Source: Nostoc sp. B(2019)
GTDB taxonomy: Bacteria > Cyanobacteriota > Cyanobacteriia > Cyanobacteriales > Nostocaceae
Length of the DNA: 64,000 nucleotides
Direction of reading: 5' to 3'
NCBI RefSeq assembly: GCF_010091925.1
Contig: NZ_WVID01000006.1
Coordinates: forward strand, 1 to 64,000
Shown here: one piece after another, positions 1 through 7,547 of the stretch
Layout of the letters: the number at the start of each line of letters is the position of its first letter
Numbering within the stretch: position 1 is the first letter of the stretch
The notes under the pieces: generated by a model
Databases searched by the model: none
What the model was told of the DNA's origin: nothing
Seen by the model: the letters and a program-made list of their open reading frames with translations, nothing else
Program-made: the position numbers and the translations under genes

Positions 1-880
1 AGTTACTTTCACGTTCCGCAATTCGGTAGCCTTTCAAGTTGCAGTTAGCAAACTCCTCACTGCTGAGTTCATTCACTAGCCTTTGAGCCTGTGCTATGGT
101 TAAAGGCACTCTGGTAATCCATTTTAAAGATGTCAAAGCCTGTAAGTTGTTTTCACTAAACAAGGCACTGTCAGCAATGAATAGTGCATCAAGGTTCCAT
201 GTTGATTGAAAATCCCGTATCAACTCAGCAAACACAGCCTTGTCTGCTTCATTGCCGTCTGCAACTCGTAAATATAGTGGTACATCTCCATCATTTGTGC
301 ATATCAGGTCAATGATAAATTGTTTTAAGTCTGGGCGATGGTCACGAGAATATCCCTGAGTGATCTCAATTGGTTTTGGTAACAACGCTTTGAACTCAGC
401 CTCAGCAGTCAAGTTAGCTGTTTTTACTTCTACTGTCCACTCTCGTTCTTCTCTGGCATACTCTCCATCTACATGAAAAGAACTTGAATCTAGGTGTAAG
501 CTATTGGTTTTTATTCCCCATTTCACAGCAGCCTTGTGAGCTATGTTCACAAATAGACGGGTTAAACCAAACACGTACAGTTGATCCAAAACTCGTCCCA
601 ATCGGTCATCGTTTAAATGTTTGGCTTGTACTCCTTTGCCTATCAAGTGTTCAGTCGCTTTCCCCTCAAAAAATTGATTAAACAAGTATAGTGGAGCTGC
701 TACAAAACCTAGCCCATTTAAAATCATGGCTTTTACTACATGACCTGGACTGACAATTTCTTTGGGATGAGTACCCAATAGTTGATTAATCTCTTCTACT
801 AACCCAATCTCATCAATAATACCTGCGATAATCCCCAAGTGATTGAGAGTTTGAACTTGAATCTCCTCTCCATTTCTCAT
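1..880 (-). CDS. IS1634-type DDE transposase, N-terminal part (cut by window edge)
   Basis: The minus-strand frame is open from an ATG at 880-878 to base 1, about 293 residues, so the C-terminus lies outside the window. The N-terminal part resembles the DUF4277 region that opens many cyanobacterial IS1634-family transposases, with the early motif GLVEEINQLLG. A first catalytic-type Asp sits in LHLDSSSFH (about residue 131) and a second in LFIADSALF (about residue 236), as expected for a DDE enzyme. Full-length members are about 500-550 residues. I see no stop or frameshift in this part. Family assignment is from recall of the motif layout; the ends of the IS were not located. Confidence 0.8.
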   Translation of the reverse strand, partial: MRNGEEIQVQTLNHLGIIAGIIDEIGLVEEINQLLGTHPKEIVSPGHVVKAMILNGLGFVAAPLYLFNQFFEGKATEHLIGKGVQAKHLNDDRLGRVLDQLYVFGLTRLFVNIAHKAAVKWGIKTNSLHLDSSSFHVDGEYAREEREWTVEVKTANLTAEAEFKALLPKPIEITQGYSRDHRPDLKQFIIDLICTNDGDVPLYLRVADGNEADKAVFAELIRDFQSTWNLDALFIADSALFSENNLQALTSLKWITRVPLTIAQAQRLVNELSSEEFANCNLKGYRIAERESN

Positions 881-953
881 TTGCCACCTTGTTTGTGTCT
901 CAAACAACCTTCGCCATCCGAAAATTATCTCATGTGCCAGTTCAAAGGGCGGA

Positions 954-1061
954 ATGTGGGATGCAGCCAAAGAACTGCGAGAAAAGTTGATTCAATACGC
1001 TGCTGACACTAAAGACAATACGGTGAGTAATACCTTTGTGCAGTTGTTGCGGACAAGATAA
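954..1061 (+). pseudogene. 3' remnant of an unknown gene next to the IS
   Basis: A 35-codon plus-strand frame (starting MWDAAKELREKLIQY and ending VQLLRTR before TAA) begins right beside the IS1634-type element. It looks like a genuine protein tail cut off by the insertion. I cannot name the family. No ribosome binding site is apparent, so it is probably not expressed as it stands. Confidence 0.35.
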
Positions 1062-1065
1062 TTTG

Positions 1066-1100
1066 TAATTCGTAATTCGTAATTCGTAATTCGTAATTTT
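1066..1100. repeat. Heptamer tandem repeat (TAATTCG)x4
   Basis: Four exact copies of TAATTCG (1066-1093) are followed by a degenerate fifth. This is the type of short tandemly repeated repetitive (STRR) sequence known from heterocystous cyanobacteria. It lies just beyond the 3' end of the PIN toxin gene. Confidence 0.85.
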
Positions 1101-1122
1101 AAGGAATAATAGGCGATAATCC

Positions 1123-1563
1123 TTACCTACTTCCTTCATCCAGATATTTCAAGAAAGAATGAACACCCAGTAACCGGATGCCATAAGTTGCCATTACTGC
1201 CCTTAACTCATCATCAGCACGTAAATCATCATCCCCGGATACAATAATCTCCGCTTCGCCATCAATAGCCGTAGCAAGCACAGGTAAATCTTTGGGATCT
1301 CGACAATTAGGAGGAACTGTTTCCAACTCAATCCATATTGCTCGGTATTGCAACTGCTGTTCAAGGCGAACAGCTTGACTTTGATCAATCCGTTCTCTTA
1401 ACCGGGGGCGATTCCAAACTAGATGGAGTTCTTCCATTAGGGTTTGACTCATCACCAACTGGAATTTGTCTTCATTAAATGCTTCCAAGATGGGCAATGT
1501 AACTCGCCCTTTCAGCAAAATGCGAATCCAAATGTTAGTGTCGATAACCACTCGGAACATCAT
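1123..1563 (-). CDS. PIN-domain toxin (putative endoribonuclease)
   Basis: This 146-residue protein has the PIN-fold acidic pattern: an N-terminal FRVVIDTNIWI with the first Asp, a mid-protein Glu in LMEELHLVW, and a C-terminal Asp cluster at RDPKDLPVLATAI and IIVSGDDDL. It matches the COG1569 type, 'toxin-antitoxin system toxin component, PIN family'. Such proteins are Mg-dependent RNases restrained by a small partner. Its ATG overlaps the stop of the upstream small gene (ATGA, 4 bp), the typical coupling of a toxin-antitoxin operon with the antitoxin first. There is a second Met at position 2. The target RNA is not predictable from sequence. Confidence 0.85.
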   Translation of the reverse strand: MMFRVVIDTNIWIRILLKGRVTLPILEAFNEDKFQLVMSQTLMEELHLVWNRPRLRERIDQSQAVRLEQQLQYRAIWIELETVPPNCRDPKDLPVLATAIDGEAEIIVSGDDDLRADDELRAVMATYGIRLLGVHSFLKYLDEGSR

Positions 1564-1799
1564 GCTTGTTGAGATTGCTGGCGCACAGCCTTAATTTCAG
1601 CCATGATGTCATCGTCTGTAATGTCATCAACTGGGGGTTGGGCATAAAGTTCTTGAATTAAAGCCGTTAAATCTGAACGTAAACCCACTTTAATCAAGGC
1701 TCTAGCAACCTGTACCCGCTCCTCTGGTTGCAACTGTTGCACAGCCGTAATGAGTTGCTCCAGGGTAATCGGAATCGATACCATGTCAGTAGCCGTCAT
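1560..1799 (-). CDS. Antitoxin partner of the PIN toxin
   Basis: This 79-residue acidic protein lies directly upstream of the PIN toxin and overlaps its start by 4 bp. It has predicted helices, including ITLEQLITAVQQLQPEERVQVARAL, and a C-terminal acidic stretch (DDITDDDIMAEIKAV). That fits small cyanobacterial antitoxins whose tail wraps the PIN active site. No classical HTH, RHH or AbrB motif is obvious, so the DNA-binding fold is unassigned. The function rests on position, size and overlap. Confidence 0.7.
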   Translation of the reverse strand: MTATDMVSIPITLEQLITAVQQLQPEERVQVARALIKVGLRSDLTALIQELYAQPPVDDITDDDIMAEIKAVRQQSQQA

Positions 1800-1856
1800 T
1801 GAGTTTCTTAAATTGTAGTGCGATCGCGCTGCCTCACTACAGCGCGGTTTTCTCGT

Positions 1857-2020
1857 GACATACTCCCCGCGCCGCCCTCCGGGACGGCGGGGGCTTCTCA
1901 GTGACTCCCGGCAACCCGTCGGACATTAACTGAGCTTTGAAGGACGGGATGCCCCGCCGCCCTGTGTTTTATATTTCGTGCTGCATTGTGGTCACGGTCG
2001 TAACTAGCACCACACTGGCA
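1857..2020 (-). ncRNA. Predicted TnpB-associated omegaRNA/reRNA region
   Basis: In characterised TnpB systems the guide RNA scaffold is made from the 3' end of tnpB through the RE, and its guide is the flanking host DNA. By analogy the scaffold here would span the end of tnpB and the RE hairpin. The guide would be the minus-strand sequence just past about 1857, towards lower coordinates. Only position and the hairpin support this; the 5' boundary is arbitrary. Confidence 0.35.
1864..1894 (-). other. Right-end (RE) subterminal hairpin of the IS605-type element
   Basis: A GC-rich imperfect palindrome (CCCCGCGCCGCCC, loop, GGGACGGCGGGGG on the plus strand) sits just past the tnpB stop. In this family such hairpins are recognised by TnpA, and they also form the 3' part of the TnpB guide RNA. 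Confidence 0.65.
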
Positions 2021-3103
2021 ACCGTGCCATCTATCAGCCAGTGTTTTGGAAACTGTCGCCCCACAATCAGAACATTCTTGACTTGTGCCATTGGGATTAA
2101 CCGCTACTACCAAACACCCAGCACTTGCAGCCTTGGTGTTAAGAATTTGCAGAAATTGACCCCATCCAGCATCAGTAATAGACTTGGCAAGCATGGACTT
2201 TGCCAGTCCCTTGATGTTTAAGTTTTCATGGGCGATAACCTGGGATTGATTGATTAACCATAAGGCAGCTTTATAGTGAAAATCTTTACGTTGGTTGGCA
2301 ACTTTTAAATGAGTTTTAGCAACACGCTTGATTGCCTTGGCGCGTCGTTTTGACCCCTTCTTTTTCCGAGACAGTTGACGCTGTAGCCGCTTCAATCGCT
2401 TCTCGGCTTTACGGTAGTGTTGGGGAATTTCTACTTCCTGATTGTCGCTTGTGACTAAGAATGATTTCAACCCCATGTCAATACCCACTGTGTTATCTAG
2501 TGTGGGTATAGCATCGGTTTTAAGGATAGGTACAGTCACATCTTCTAGACTGAGACTAATATACCAACTGTCAGCTTTATGGGTAATTGTGGCGGTTTTG
2601 ATTTTAAATCCGTCCGGGATTGGGCGGTGCAAAATCATTTTCAGTTTGCCAATTTTGGGTAACTGAATGAATTTACCTGTTAGGTGTTCTGGTTTAATTG
2701 GGTCGGGAAACGCCAATGAATGATAACGCCCCTTACCTTTGAATCTGGGACGACCAGAACGCTTACCGTTGCTATCTCCCTTCAACCACCTATCAAATGT
2801 CTTTTCAACCCGTGCAATTACGTCTTGTAGCGTGTGTGAGGGGATGTCTTTATATTGCGATAATAAAGCTTTAGTGTTGGTCAAATCGCGTTTTTGACTG
2901 TAGTAGTTGGGTTTGTCTTTTAGTGGTGCAATACCACAAGAAATGATAGAGCAACGGTCAACGTCACAACGATTATTCTCCCACCAGTTAAACCGTTCAG
3001 CAATCCGATAGTTATACTGACAACGACATAGTTCTAGCCACTTTTGAAAACTGGCTATTTGTTGCGATGTGGGGCGTAGACGGTACTGGTAGGCTAGGCG
3101 CAT
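1898..3103 (-). CDS. tnpB: TnpB, RNA-guided nuclease of IS200/IS605 family
   Basis: This 401-residue protein has a complete TnpB layout. An N-terminal helical/OB region starts MRLAYQYRLRPT. The RuvC triad is intact: D209 in NTVGIDMG, E293 in IAHENLNIKGL, and D371 in YDRDHNAARNI. A zinc ribbon uses C344, C347, C362 and C364 (CSDCG and CQCG). TnpB proteins cleave DNA next to a transposon-associated motif under guidance of an RNA from the RE, which helps retain the element after excision. The intact triad argues against a nuclease-dead TldR-type regulator. The gene starts 6 bp after the XRE gene and is probably co-transcribed with it, which is uncommon. The C-terminal tail beyond the last helix overlaps the RE region. 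Confidence 0.9.
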   Translation of the reverse strand: MRLAYQYRLRPTSQQIASFQKWLELCRCQYNYRIAERFNWWENNRCDVDRCSIISCGIAPLKDKPNYYSQKRDLTNTKALLSQYKDIPSHTLQDVIARVEKTFDRWLKGDSNGKRSGRPRFKGKGRYHSLAFPDPIKPEHLTGKFIQLPKIGKLKMILHRPIPDGFKIKTATITHKADSWYISLSLEDVTVPILKTDAIPTLDNTVGIDMGLKSFLVTSDNQEVEIPQHYRKAEKRLKRLQRQLSRKKKGSKRRAKAIKRVAKTHLKVANQRKDFHYKAALWLINQSQVIAHENLNIKGLAKSMLAKSITDAGWGQFLQILNTKAASAGCLVVAVNPNGTSQECSDCGATVSKTLADRWHGCQCGASYDRDHNAARNIKHRAAGHPVLQSSVNVRRVAGSH

Positions 3104-3109
3104 TCTTAT

Positions 3110-3328
3110 CTAATCTTTTTCTGGTTCAAATAAATCAGCCAAATCTTCAACCGTGGATCTTGTGATTTTGCAAAGCCTGATAGTTTGCCTTAAGGTAAGT
3201 CGCGGAGCATGAACTCCGCGCTCCCAGTTGGAAACAGTTTGATCAGTAACGCCTACTGCCTCTGCTATTTGTCTTTGAGTGAGTCCTAGAGACTCTCTTA
3301 GCGTCATAAAGCTTTCACCTGAAGTCAT
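3110..3328 (-). CDS. XRE/Cro-type HTH regulator coupled to tnpB
   Basis: This 72-residue protein is essentially a lone HTH_3 domain: LRESLGLTQRQIAEAVG, then TDQTVSNWERG as the recognition helix region. An alternative start lies 7 codons in. It stops 6 bp before tnpB and diverges from the operon at 3465. The shared upstream gap holds repeated CAAG..CTTG dyads that make a plausible operator. It likely represses its own promoter, and hence tnpB, and may also control the divergent passenger genes. That role is inferred from position. Confidence 0.8.
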   Translation of the reverse strand: MTSGESFMTLRESLGLTQRQIAEAVGVTDQTVSNWERGVHAPRLTLRQTIRLCKITRSTVEDLADLFEPEKD

Positions 3329-3346
3329 CTATACAAAATACTACTA

Positions 3347-3390
3347 CAAGTTATTACTACAAGTCAACTTGACAACTACAAGCTAACTTG
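3347..3390. promoter_or_regulatory. Candidate operator: repeated CTACAAG / CAAGT-ACTTG dyads
   Basis: The XRE-3465 divergent gap carries two dyads, CAAGTCAACTTG (3360-3371) and CAAGCTAACTTG (3379-3390). Their centres are 19 bp apart, about two helical turns. A further half-site CAAGT lies at 3347-3351, and each is preceded by CTA. This is the expected pattern for a small dimeric XRE protein. Confidence 0.5.
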
Positions 3391-3402
3391 ATTTAATAGT
3401 AA

Positions 3403-3442
3403 TAGAGAAAGCGGCTTGCCTCGAAAACTAACCGCTTCTCTA
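3403..3442 (+). other. Hairpin in the leader of the 3465 gene
   Basis: TAGAGAAaGCGG pairs with CCGCTTCTCTA across a 17-base loop just before the 3465 start. No T-run follows, so it is not an obvious terminator. It may be a 5' UTR structure or a boundary scar. Confidence 0.4.
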
Positions 3443-3464
3443 TCCAAAACTTGGTAATAGTATT

Positions 3465-3938
3465 ATGTCAAAAATTAAGGTCTGCATACAACCGAGTATT
3501 GCTGTTGCAATATCATTCGCGTTGTCTTGTTCAACTTTTTCACGCCCGGTTAATGCAAATCCGGCGATACTTGCACCTGCTGCTTTTTGTGCGGGTACAG
3601 CAGGCATTGGATGTGTGCTGGTTGGAGTTGCTGTTGTGGGCGGCACTGCTTACTACGTTTGGCGTGCCAGTAATGGTAAGCATTACGCAGCAGACGCATC
3701 TGGTAATATCAGCAATTCCGAGCAGATTATTGGAACTAAAAAACCGATGCCATTGCAAAGCCGAGCTATTTCTGGGATAGATGCAGCGAAGCTTGGCGAT
3801 GCACATTGGGCAGATAAAATTACCGATTGCTACAGGATTGGCAAAAGAATCAATAAAAAGTTAAAACGCTCTGCGCCAGCAACCGGCGGTGGATTCTGGT
3901 GCATCTTTCCTGGTCAACAAACAGATTTTACTAACTAA
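3465..3938 (+). CDS. Unknown exported protein, transposon passenger
   Basis: This 157-residue protein has a clear signal-peptide-like start (MSKIKVCIQPSIAVAISFA, then a possible VNANP cleavage region). A second hydrophobic, small-residue-rich segment (about residues 33-66) contains two cysteines and VGGTAYYVW, probably a membrane span. The rest is basic and hydrophilic. I do not recognise a family. The next gene begins 1 bp after its stop, so the two form an operon. It lies between tnpA and tnpB inside the putative IS605-type element. An alternative frame overlaps it antisense, but signal peptide and operon spacing favour this frame. Confidence 0.55.
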   Translation: MSKIKVCIQPSIAVAISFALSCSTFSRPVNANPAILAPAAFCAGTAGIGCVLVGVAVVGGTAYYVWRASNGKHYAADASGNISNSEQIIGTKKPMPLQSRAISGIDAAKLGDAHWADKITDCYRIGKRINKKLKRSAPATGGGFWCIFPGQQTDFTN

Positions 3939-3939
3939 C

Positions 3940-4287
3940 ATGAATCAATCAAAAGAATTAAAGGAATTGTTTTACAAGTCCCAAGCTTGTATTTATATGT
4001 CACTTGAAGGCATTAATATTTCATCTGACGATCTAATCGTAGGTGAACTTACAACTACACTGGTTTTGCATTGTGAAATAGACAATACATCTAATCAACG
4101 AGAATATCCTAAACCAGGTGAGAGATTAGCTAACTATCACGTCAACAGAGAAACAGGAGCTTGGTACACGACACCATCCCATTGGGTTGTTTGGCGAGTT
4201 GAGATTTTTAATTCTGCTGATGAAAATCAAGTAATGCGAGAAGTCGTAATTGCTTGGTGCAAAAAAGAACCTTTTACACAAAACTAG
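3940..4287 (+). CDS. Unknown 115-residue protein, transposon passenger
   Basis: The chosen ATG (MNQSKELKELFYKSQ) follows the previous stop by 1 bp; a longer frame would begin inside the upstream gene. The product is soluble and mixed alpha/beta, with a Trp-rich C-terminal half (GAWYTTPSHWVVWRVEIF, then VIAWCKKEP). I cannot place it in a family. A strong intrinsic terminator (4307-4329) follows, so this gene and its neighbour form a closed two-gene unit. One guess from the pairing of an exported and a soluble protein is an effector/immunity-like pair, but nothing in the sequence demonstrates this. Confidence 0.55.
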   Translation: MNQSKELKELFYKSQACIYMSLEGINISSDDLIVGELTTTLVLHCEIDNTSNQREYPKPGERLANYHVNRETGAWYTTPSHWVVWRVEIFNSADENQVMREVVIAWCKKEPFTQN

Positions 4288-4306
4288 GCTTTTCAGCAAT
4301 TAATTC

Positions 4307-4329
4307 GCCTGCAAAATGCAGGCTTTTTT
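4307..4329 (+). terminator. Intrinsic terminator after the passenger operon
   Basis: GCCTGCA (4307-4313), loop AAA, TGCAGGC (4317-4323), then six Ts. It ends two bases before the tnpA start codon. It would therefore both close the passenger operon and limit read-through into tnpA, like the hairpin that guards tnpA in IS200. Confidence 0.85.
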
Positions 4330-4330
4330 C

Positions 4331-4798
4331 ATGACTTATAAATCAACAGCTAGGTCTATCTCTGACTTGAAAGCACATTTGGTTTTAACCACAAAGTACC
4401 GGAGAAAGGTAATCACACCAGTCATGTTAATTCGATTAGGTGAATTAGTTAATCACATATCCCAAAAATGGGGTTGTGAAGTTATTGAATTTAATGGCGA
4501 AAGTGACCACATTCATCTGTTATTGCGGTACTATCCCCAGATGCAACTATCGAAGTTTGTCAATGCCTTAAAGTCCTACACAAGTCAACAAATTCGTAAA
4601 GAGTTTTTGATGGAGGTTAGGCGCGTCTATTGGGGTAAACCTGTCTTTTGGAATAGTGCCTACTTCATCGCCTCGTGTGGTGGAGTAACTGTCGAAGTTC
4701 TAAAACAATACGTGCAAAACCAAGACTCCGCGAGTTGTGCCGACGAGAGAGTGGCGGTTCCTCACCCACCCCACTCACTCCGTCAACCTAGCGGTTGA
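4331..4798 (+). CDS. tnpA: TnpA, Y1 transposase of IS200/IS605 family
   Basis: The 155-residue product starts at the ATG right after the terminator T-run; an upstream ATG at 4316 lies within the hairpin. The HUH metal motif is in ESDHIHLLL, and the catalytic tyrosine is in the helix VEVLKQYVQNQD. Y1 TnpA dimers cut and join the single-stranded transposon ends by recognising hairpins. The last about 20 residues (after QDSASC) read into the element end and are probably not structural. It diverges from tnpB but lies 1.2 kb from it, whereas tnpA and tnpB in this family normally sit close together. The enzyme looks intact. Confidence 0.88.
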   Translation: MTYKSTARSISDLKAHLVLTTKYRRKVITPVMLIRLGELVNHISQKWGCEVIEFNGESDHIHLLLRYYPQMQLSKFVNALKSYTSQQIRKEFLMEVRRVYWGKPVFWNSAYFIASCGGVTVEVLKQYVQNQDSASCADERVAVPHPPHSLRQPSG

Positions 4799-4840
4799 CA
4801 TCAGTTTGGGGGTGGGATTTGTCGCCGCCCCGCCATTCTT

Positions 4841-4877
4841 CCCAGCGCCGCCCTTCGGGACGGCGTGGGGCTGCTGG
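4841..4877 (-). other. Left-end (LE) subterminal hairpin of the IS605-type element
   Basis: CCCAGCGCCGCCC, loop TTC, GGGACGGCGTGGGG lies just past tnpA. On the minus strand it aligns nearly base for base with the hairpin beyond tnpB at 1864-1894, in the same orientation, as LE and RE of one element should. Confidence 0.6.
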
Positions 4878-4892
4878 CGGAAATAGCTCAAA

Positions 4893-4912
4893 GCAAAGGC
4901 TAGCGCCTTTGC
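4893..4912. repeat. 8-bp-arm palindrome GCAAAGGC-TAGC-GCCTTTGC
   Basis: This perfect stem lies between the element end and the stop of the tocopherol methyltransferase gene. The core GGCTAGCGCC recurs at about 9628 and 40098 in dispersed repeats. It may double as a 3' structure for the minus-strand gene, but no T-run follows. Confidence 0.5.
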
Positions 4913-4927
4913 TCTCCATGAGCGTCT

Positions 4928-5770
4928 TTACTTATTCCCAGACAACAAGCCGAACCGAATTAACCCGCGCTGATAACCCCGACGCATCAACCCCAGTGAT
5001 AATGCTCCTTGAATGGTAGTCCAACCGGCATTTAGTAACCCCCAAAGTGCTTGGGGAGTAAAGGCGGAATCAATGACTACATTCCAGAATGGGGCAACAG
5101 CTTTTGACCAATCGGCGGTGCGGATATTGTTTAATGGTAGTTGACGTGCGATCGCCTCATACTCTGGCAAAGAAATCACATACGGCAAACAATAAACTCG
5201 ATAAATATCCTCTAAATGCTTTTGTTCATCGGCGCTCAACGGTGATTCATTAGTCGGTCGATGACACCAAGTCACCATAATAAAAATCCCGCCAGGTTTC
5301 AACACCCGGTAGCACTCCTGCATAAACTTGGTTTTATCTGGCATGTGTTCACCGCTTTCTAATGACCAAACCAGGTCAAAAGAATTGTCAGCAAAAGGCA
5401 TCGCTTGAGCATTTGCCACCTGAAATTGTGTTCTTTGACTCAAACCAGCCTCTAGAGCGCGTTCTGTAGCTCTGGCGGCTTGCACCGGACTTAATGTAAT
5501 CCCTGTAGCCTGAGCATTAAACTTTTCTGCCAGGTATAAAGAACTGCCACCAATCCCACAACCCACATCCAGAATATTTTCCGCTGACTGTACCCCCGCC
5601 CACTTAAGCAGTTCTTCAATTAAATCAATTTGAGCCTGGCGGCGGTCTTTGTTCTCACTGCCATCAGGCCCGTAATAGCCATGATGCATGTGTTCGCCCC
5701 AAATCTGTTCCCACAGACCAGAAGAAGCATCGTAAAATTGCTGAATTTGCTGGTAAAGTGTTGCACTCAT
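4928..5770 (-). CDS. Gamma-tocopherol methyltransferase
   Basis: This is a class I SAM methyltransferase of 280 residues. Motif I is ILDVGCGIGGSS (about residue 65), followed by FDLVWSLESGEHMPDK and VLKPGGIFIMVTW. The N-terminus (FYDASSGLWEQIWGEHMHHGYY) and the C-terminal QGALSLGLMRRGYQRGLIRFGLLS are the signature I associate with cyanobacterial/plant VTE4, which methylates gamma- to alpha-tocopherol at the thylakoid or envelope membrane. The related enzyme MPBQ methyltransferase has a different N-terminus and a C-terminal membrane anchor. The IS605-type element ends within tens of bases of its stop and leaves the reading frame intact. Confidence 0.85.
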   Translation of the reverse strand: MSATLYQQIQQFYDASSGLWEQIWGEHMHHGYYGPDGSENKDRRQAQIDLIEELLKWAGVQSAENILDVGCGIGGSSLYLAEKFNAQATGITLSPVQAARATERALEAGLSQRTQFQVANAQAMPFADNSFDLVWSLESGEHMPDKTKFMQECYRVLKPGGIFIMVTWCHRPTNESPLSADEQKHLEDIYRVYCLPYVISLPEYEAIARQLPLNNIRTADWSKAVAPFWNVVIDSAFTPQALWGLLNAGWTTIQGALSLGLMRRGYQRGLIRFGLLSGNK

Positions 5771-5994
5771 GAAAAAATCAGTATTGAAACGAAGCAGAAT
5801 TCAAAAAAAAACATACTGGTAGGCTACCATGTATGTTTTTAATTAAATTAGAGTGTTTTTGTTTCCAGGGAGGGTCAACCCCGATTTATCCTCGCTGGAA
5901 AAATTTGTATGTACCTGAATTCAACTTATCTACGCTATGTTGCCTAGATGCCTGCCATAATTGAGTTTTTCATTTTTTCAATTTTGAATTGCTT

Positions 5995-7329
5995 ATGACT
6001 GTTGCTCGCACAGTTTGCTTGGGATTTTTGGCTGTCATCACTATAGGCACTATCTTACTGATGATGCCTTTCTCGACTAGCAATGGTACTTGGAATGACT
6101 TAATCGTGGCGCTGTTTACATCAACATCCGCAGTTTGCGTTACGGGTTTATCTGTGGTTGATCCTGGTACTTATTTTTCTTTTTGGGGTCAGTTGTTTAT
6201 TGCACTGTTGGCTCAAATTGGTGGTTTAGGCTATATGACATCTACCACCTTTCTGATTCTGTTGATTGGACGCAAGTTTGACTTGCGACAAAAAATAGCC
6301 ATTCAACAATCTTTAGACCGACCGGGAATGAGTGGTAGCGCTCAAGTTATCCGCTCTATCATTGCCACTACTCTGATTTTTGAAATCACTGGAGTATTTT
6401 TACTTTTACCAGCTTTTGTCCCTGATTATGGATGGAATCAGGGACTTTGGTACGCGATTTTTCATAGCATTAATGCTTGGAATAATGCGGGTTTTAGTCT
6501 TTTTAAAGATAACTTAATTAGTTATCAGTCGTCTTTTTTAGTAGTCTTTACTATTACAGGATTGATTATTCTTGGGGGAATTGGTTATCAGGTAATTTTT
6601 GAAATGTATATTTGGTTGCGCGATCGCCTGTCACAAAAAACTCGCGCTCAAGTATTTTCTCTAGATTTCAAAGTGGCAACTAGTACAACAGTTATATTGT
6701 TATTGCTAGGTATAGTAGCTTTTTTATGTATAGAACTCAGAAATCCTGAAACTTTTGGCACACTCAGCTTCCGTGACCAGTTATTACTAGCTTGGTTTCA
6801 ATCGGTTACTCCCAGAACCGCTGGATTTAACACCATTGATATCGGCAAAATGACTACTGCTGGTCTATTTATTACCATTGCACTGATGTTTATTGGTGCA
6901 AGTCCAGGCGGCACGGGAGGTGGGATGAAAACAACAACGCTGAGAGTCCTAACCAGTTGTACAAAAACGATTCTTCAAGGTAAAGAAGAAGTTTTATTGT
7001 ATGAACGCAAAATAGCAATATCTTTAATTTTGAAAGCTGTTGGTGTATTGGTTGGTTCAGTCGCAACCGTAATTTTGTCTACAATATTAATTGCCCTGAC
7101 AGATCCCAAATTAGATTTTATTAAAATTCTGTTTGAAGTAGTATCAGCCTTTGCTACTGTGGGATTATCTACAGGAATTACAGGTAGTGTTTCCACAGCC
7201 GCAAAGCTGATCTTAATTGTTACAATGTATATTGGAAGAGTGGGTGTTTTACTACTTATGTCAGCGGTATTAGGAGATCCCAAACCCAGTAGAATTCACT
7301 ATCCTGAAGAAAACTTACTTGTAGGATAG
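5995..7329 (+). CDS. ktrB: Ktr/Trk-type K+ transporter, membrane subunit
   Basis: A TrkH/KtrB-family protein of about 444 residues. I prefer the ATG at 5995 over the TTG at 5989. It has four pore-like repeats with filter glycines: SAVCVTGLSVVD, AWNNAGFSLF, PRTAGFNTID and ATVGLSTGITG. The conserved PGGTGGGMKTTT gate region of repeat 3 is present. It conducts K+ (Na+-coupled in cyanobacterial Ktr) across the plasma membrane. The RCK subunit gene follows 218 bp downstream on the same strand. Synechocystis KtrB (NtpJ) is a known relative that is important in salt and osmotic shock. No missing segments were seen. Confidence 0.92.
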   Translation: MTVARTVCLGFLAVITIGTILLMMPFSTSNGTWNDLIVALFTSTSAVCVTGLSVVDPGTYFSFWGQLFIALLAQIGGLGYMTSTTFLILLIGRKFDLRQKIAIQQSLDRPGMSGSAQVIRSIIATTLIFEITGVFLLLPAFVPDYGWNQGLWYAIFHSINAWNNAGFSLFKDNLISYQSSFLVVFTITGLIILGGIGYQVIFEMYIWLRDRLSQKTRAQVFSLDFKVATSTTVILLLLGIVAFLCIELRNPETFGTLSFRDQLLLAWFQSVTPRTAGFNTIDIGKMTTAGLFITIALMFIGASPGGTGGGMKTTTLRVLTSCTKTILQGKEEVLLYERKIAISLILKAVGVLVGSVATVILSTILIALTDPKLDFIKILFEVVSAFATVGLSTGITGSVSTAAKLILIVTMYIGRVGVLLLMSAVLGDPKPSRIHYPEENLLVG

Positions 7330-7547
7330 TTTATATAAAAACAGGAGATGCAGAAAGTAAGGGAAGCAAGGGAAGTAGAGAGCAAAGGAAGAAAAATTAC
7401 AATTGACTAATGACTCTTGATAAATAACCAACAACTAATAATTAAACTGATAAAATAAACATCTCCAGGCAAAAAAAGAATTTTTTATTTATGCGGCATC
7501 ACCGCTTTTTGCCCTAGATATAGGGAGCAATCATAAGGATAACAACT

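Larger units (their letters stand above)
1860..4890. mobile_element. IS605-type element with divergent tnpA/tnpB and about 1.2 kb of passenger genes
   Basis: tnpB (1898-3103, minus) and a Y1 tnpA (4331-4798, plus) diverge, as in IS605. Each 3' end runs into a subterminal hairpin. Read on the minus strand, the two hairpins (4841-4877 and 1864-1894) are close variants in the same orientation, both built on CGCCGTCCCG / AGGGCGGCGC. That is what is expected for the left-end and right-end structures of one single-strand transposon. Unusually, the interval between the transposase genes holds an XRE regulator and a two-gene operon. The exact cleavage sites were not fixed, so the borders are approximate. 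Two adjacent independent elements remain possible. Confidence 0.6.

Noticed and set aside
1898-3103. TnpB as a nuclease-dead TldR-type RNA-guided repressor, because of its neighbouring regulator
   Set aside because: The RuvC residues D209, E293 and D371 and the zinc ribbon are all present, so a catalytically active TnpB is more likely.
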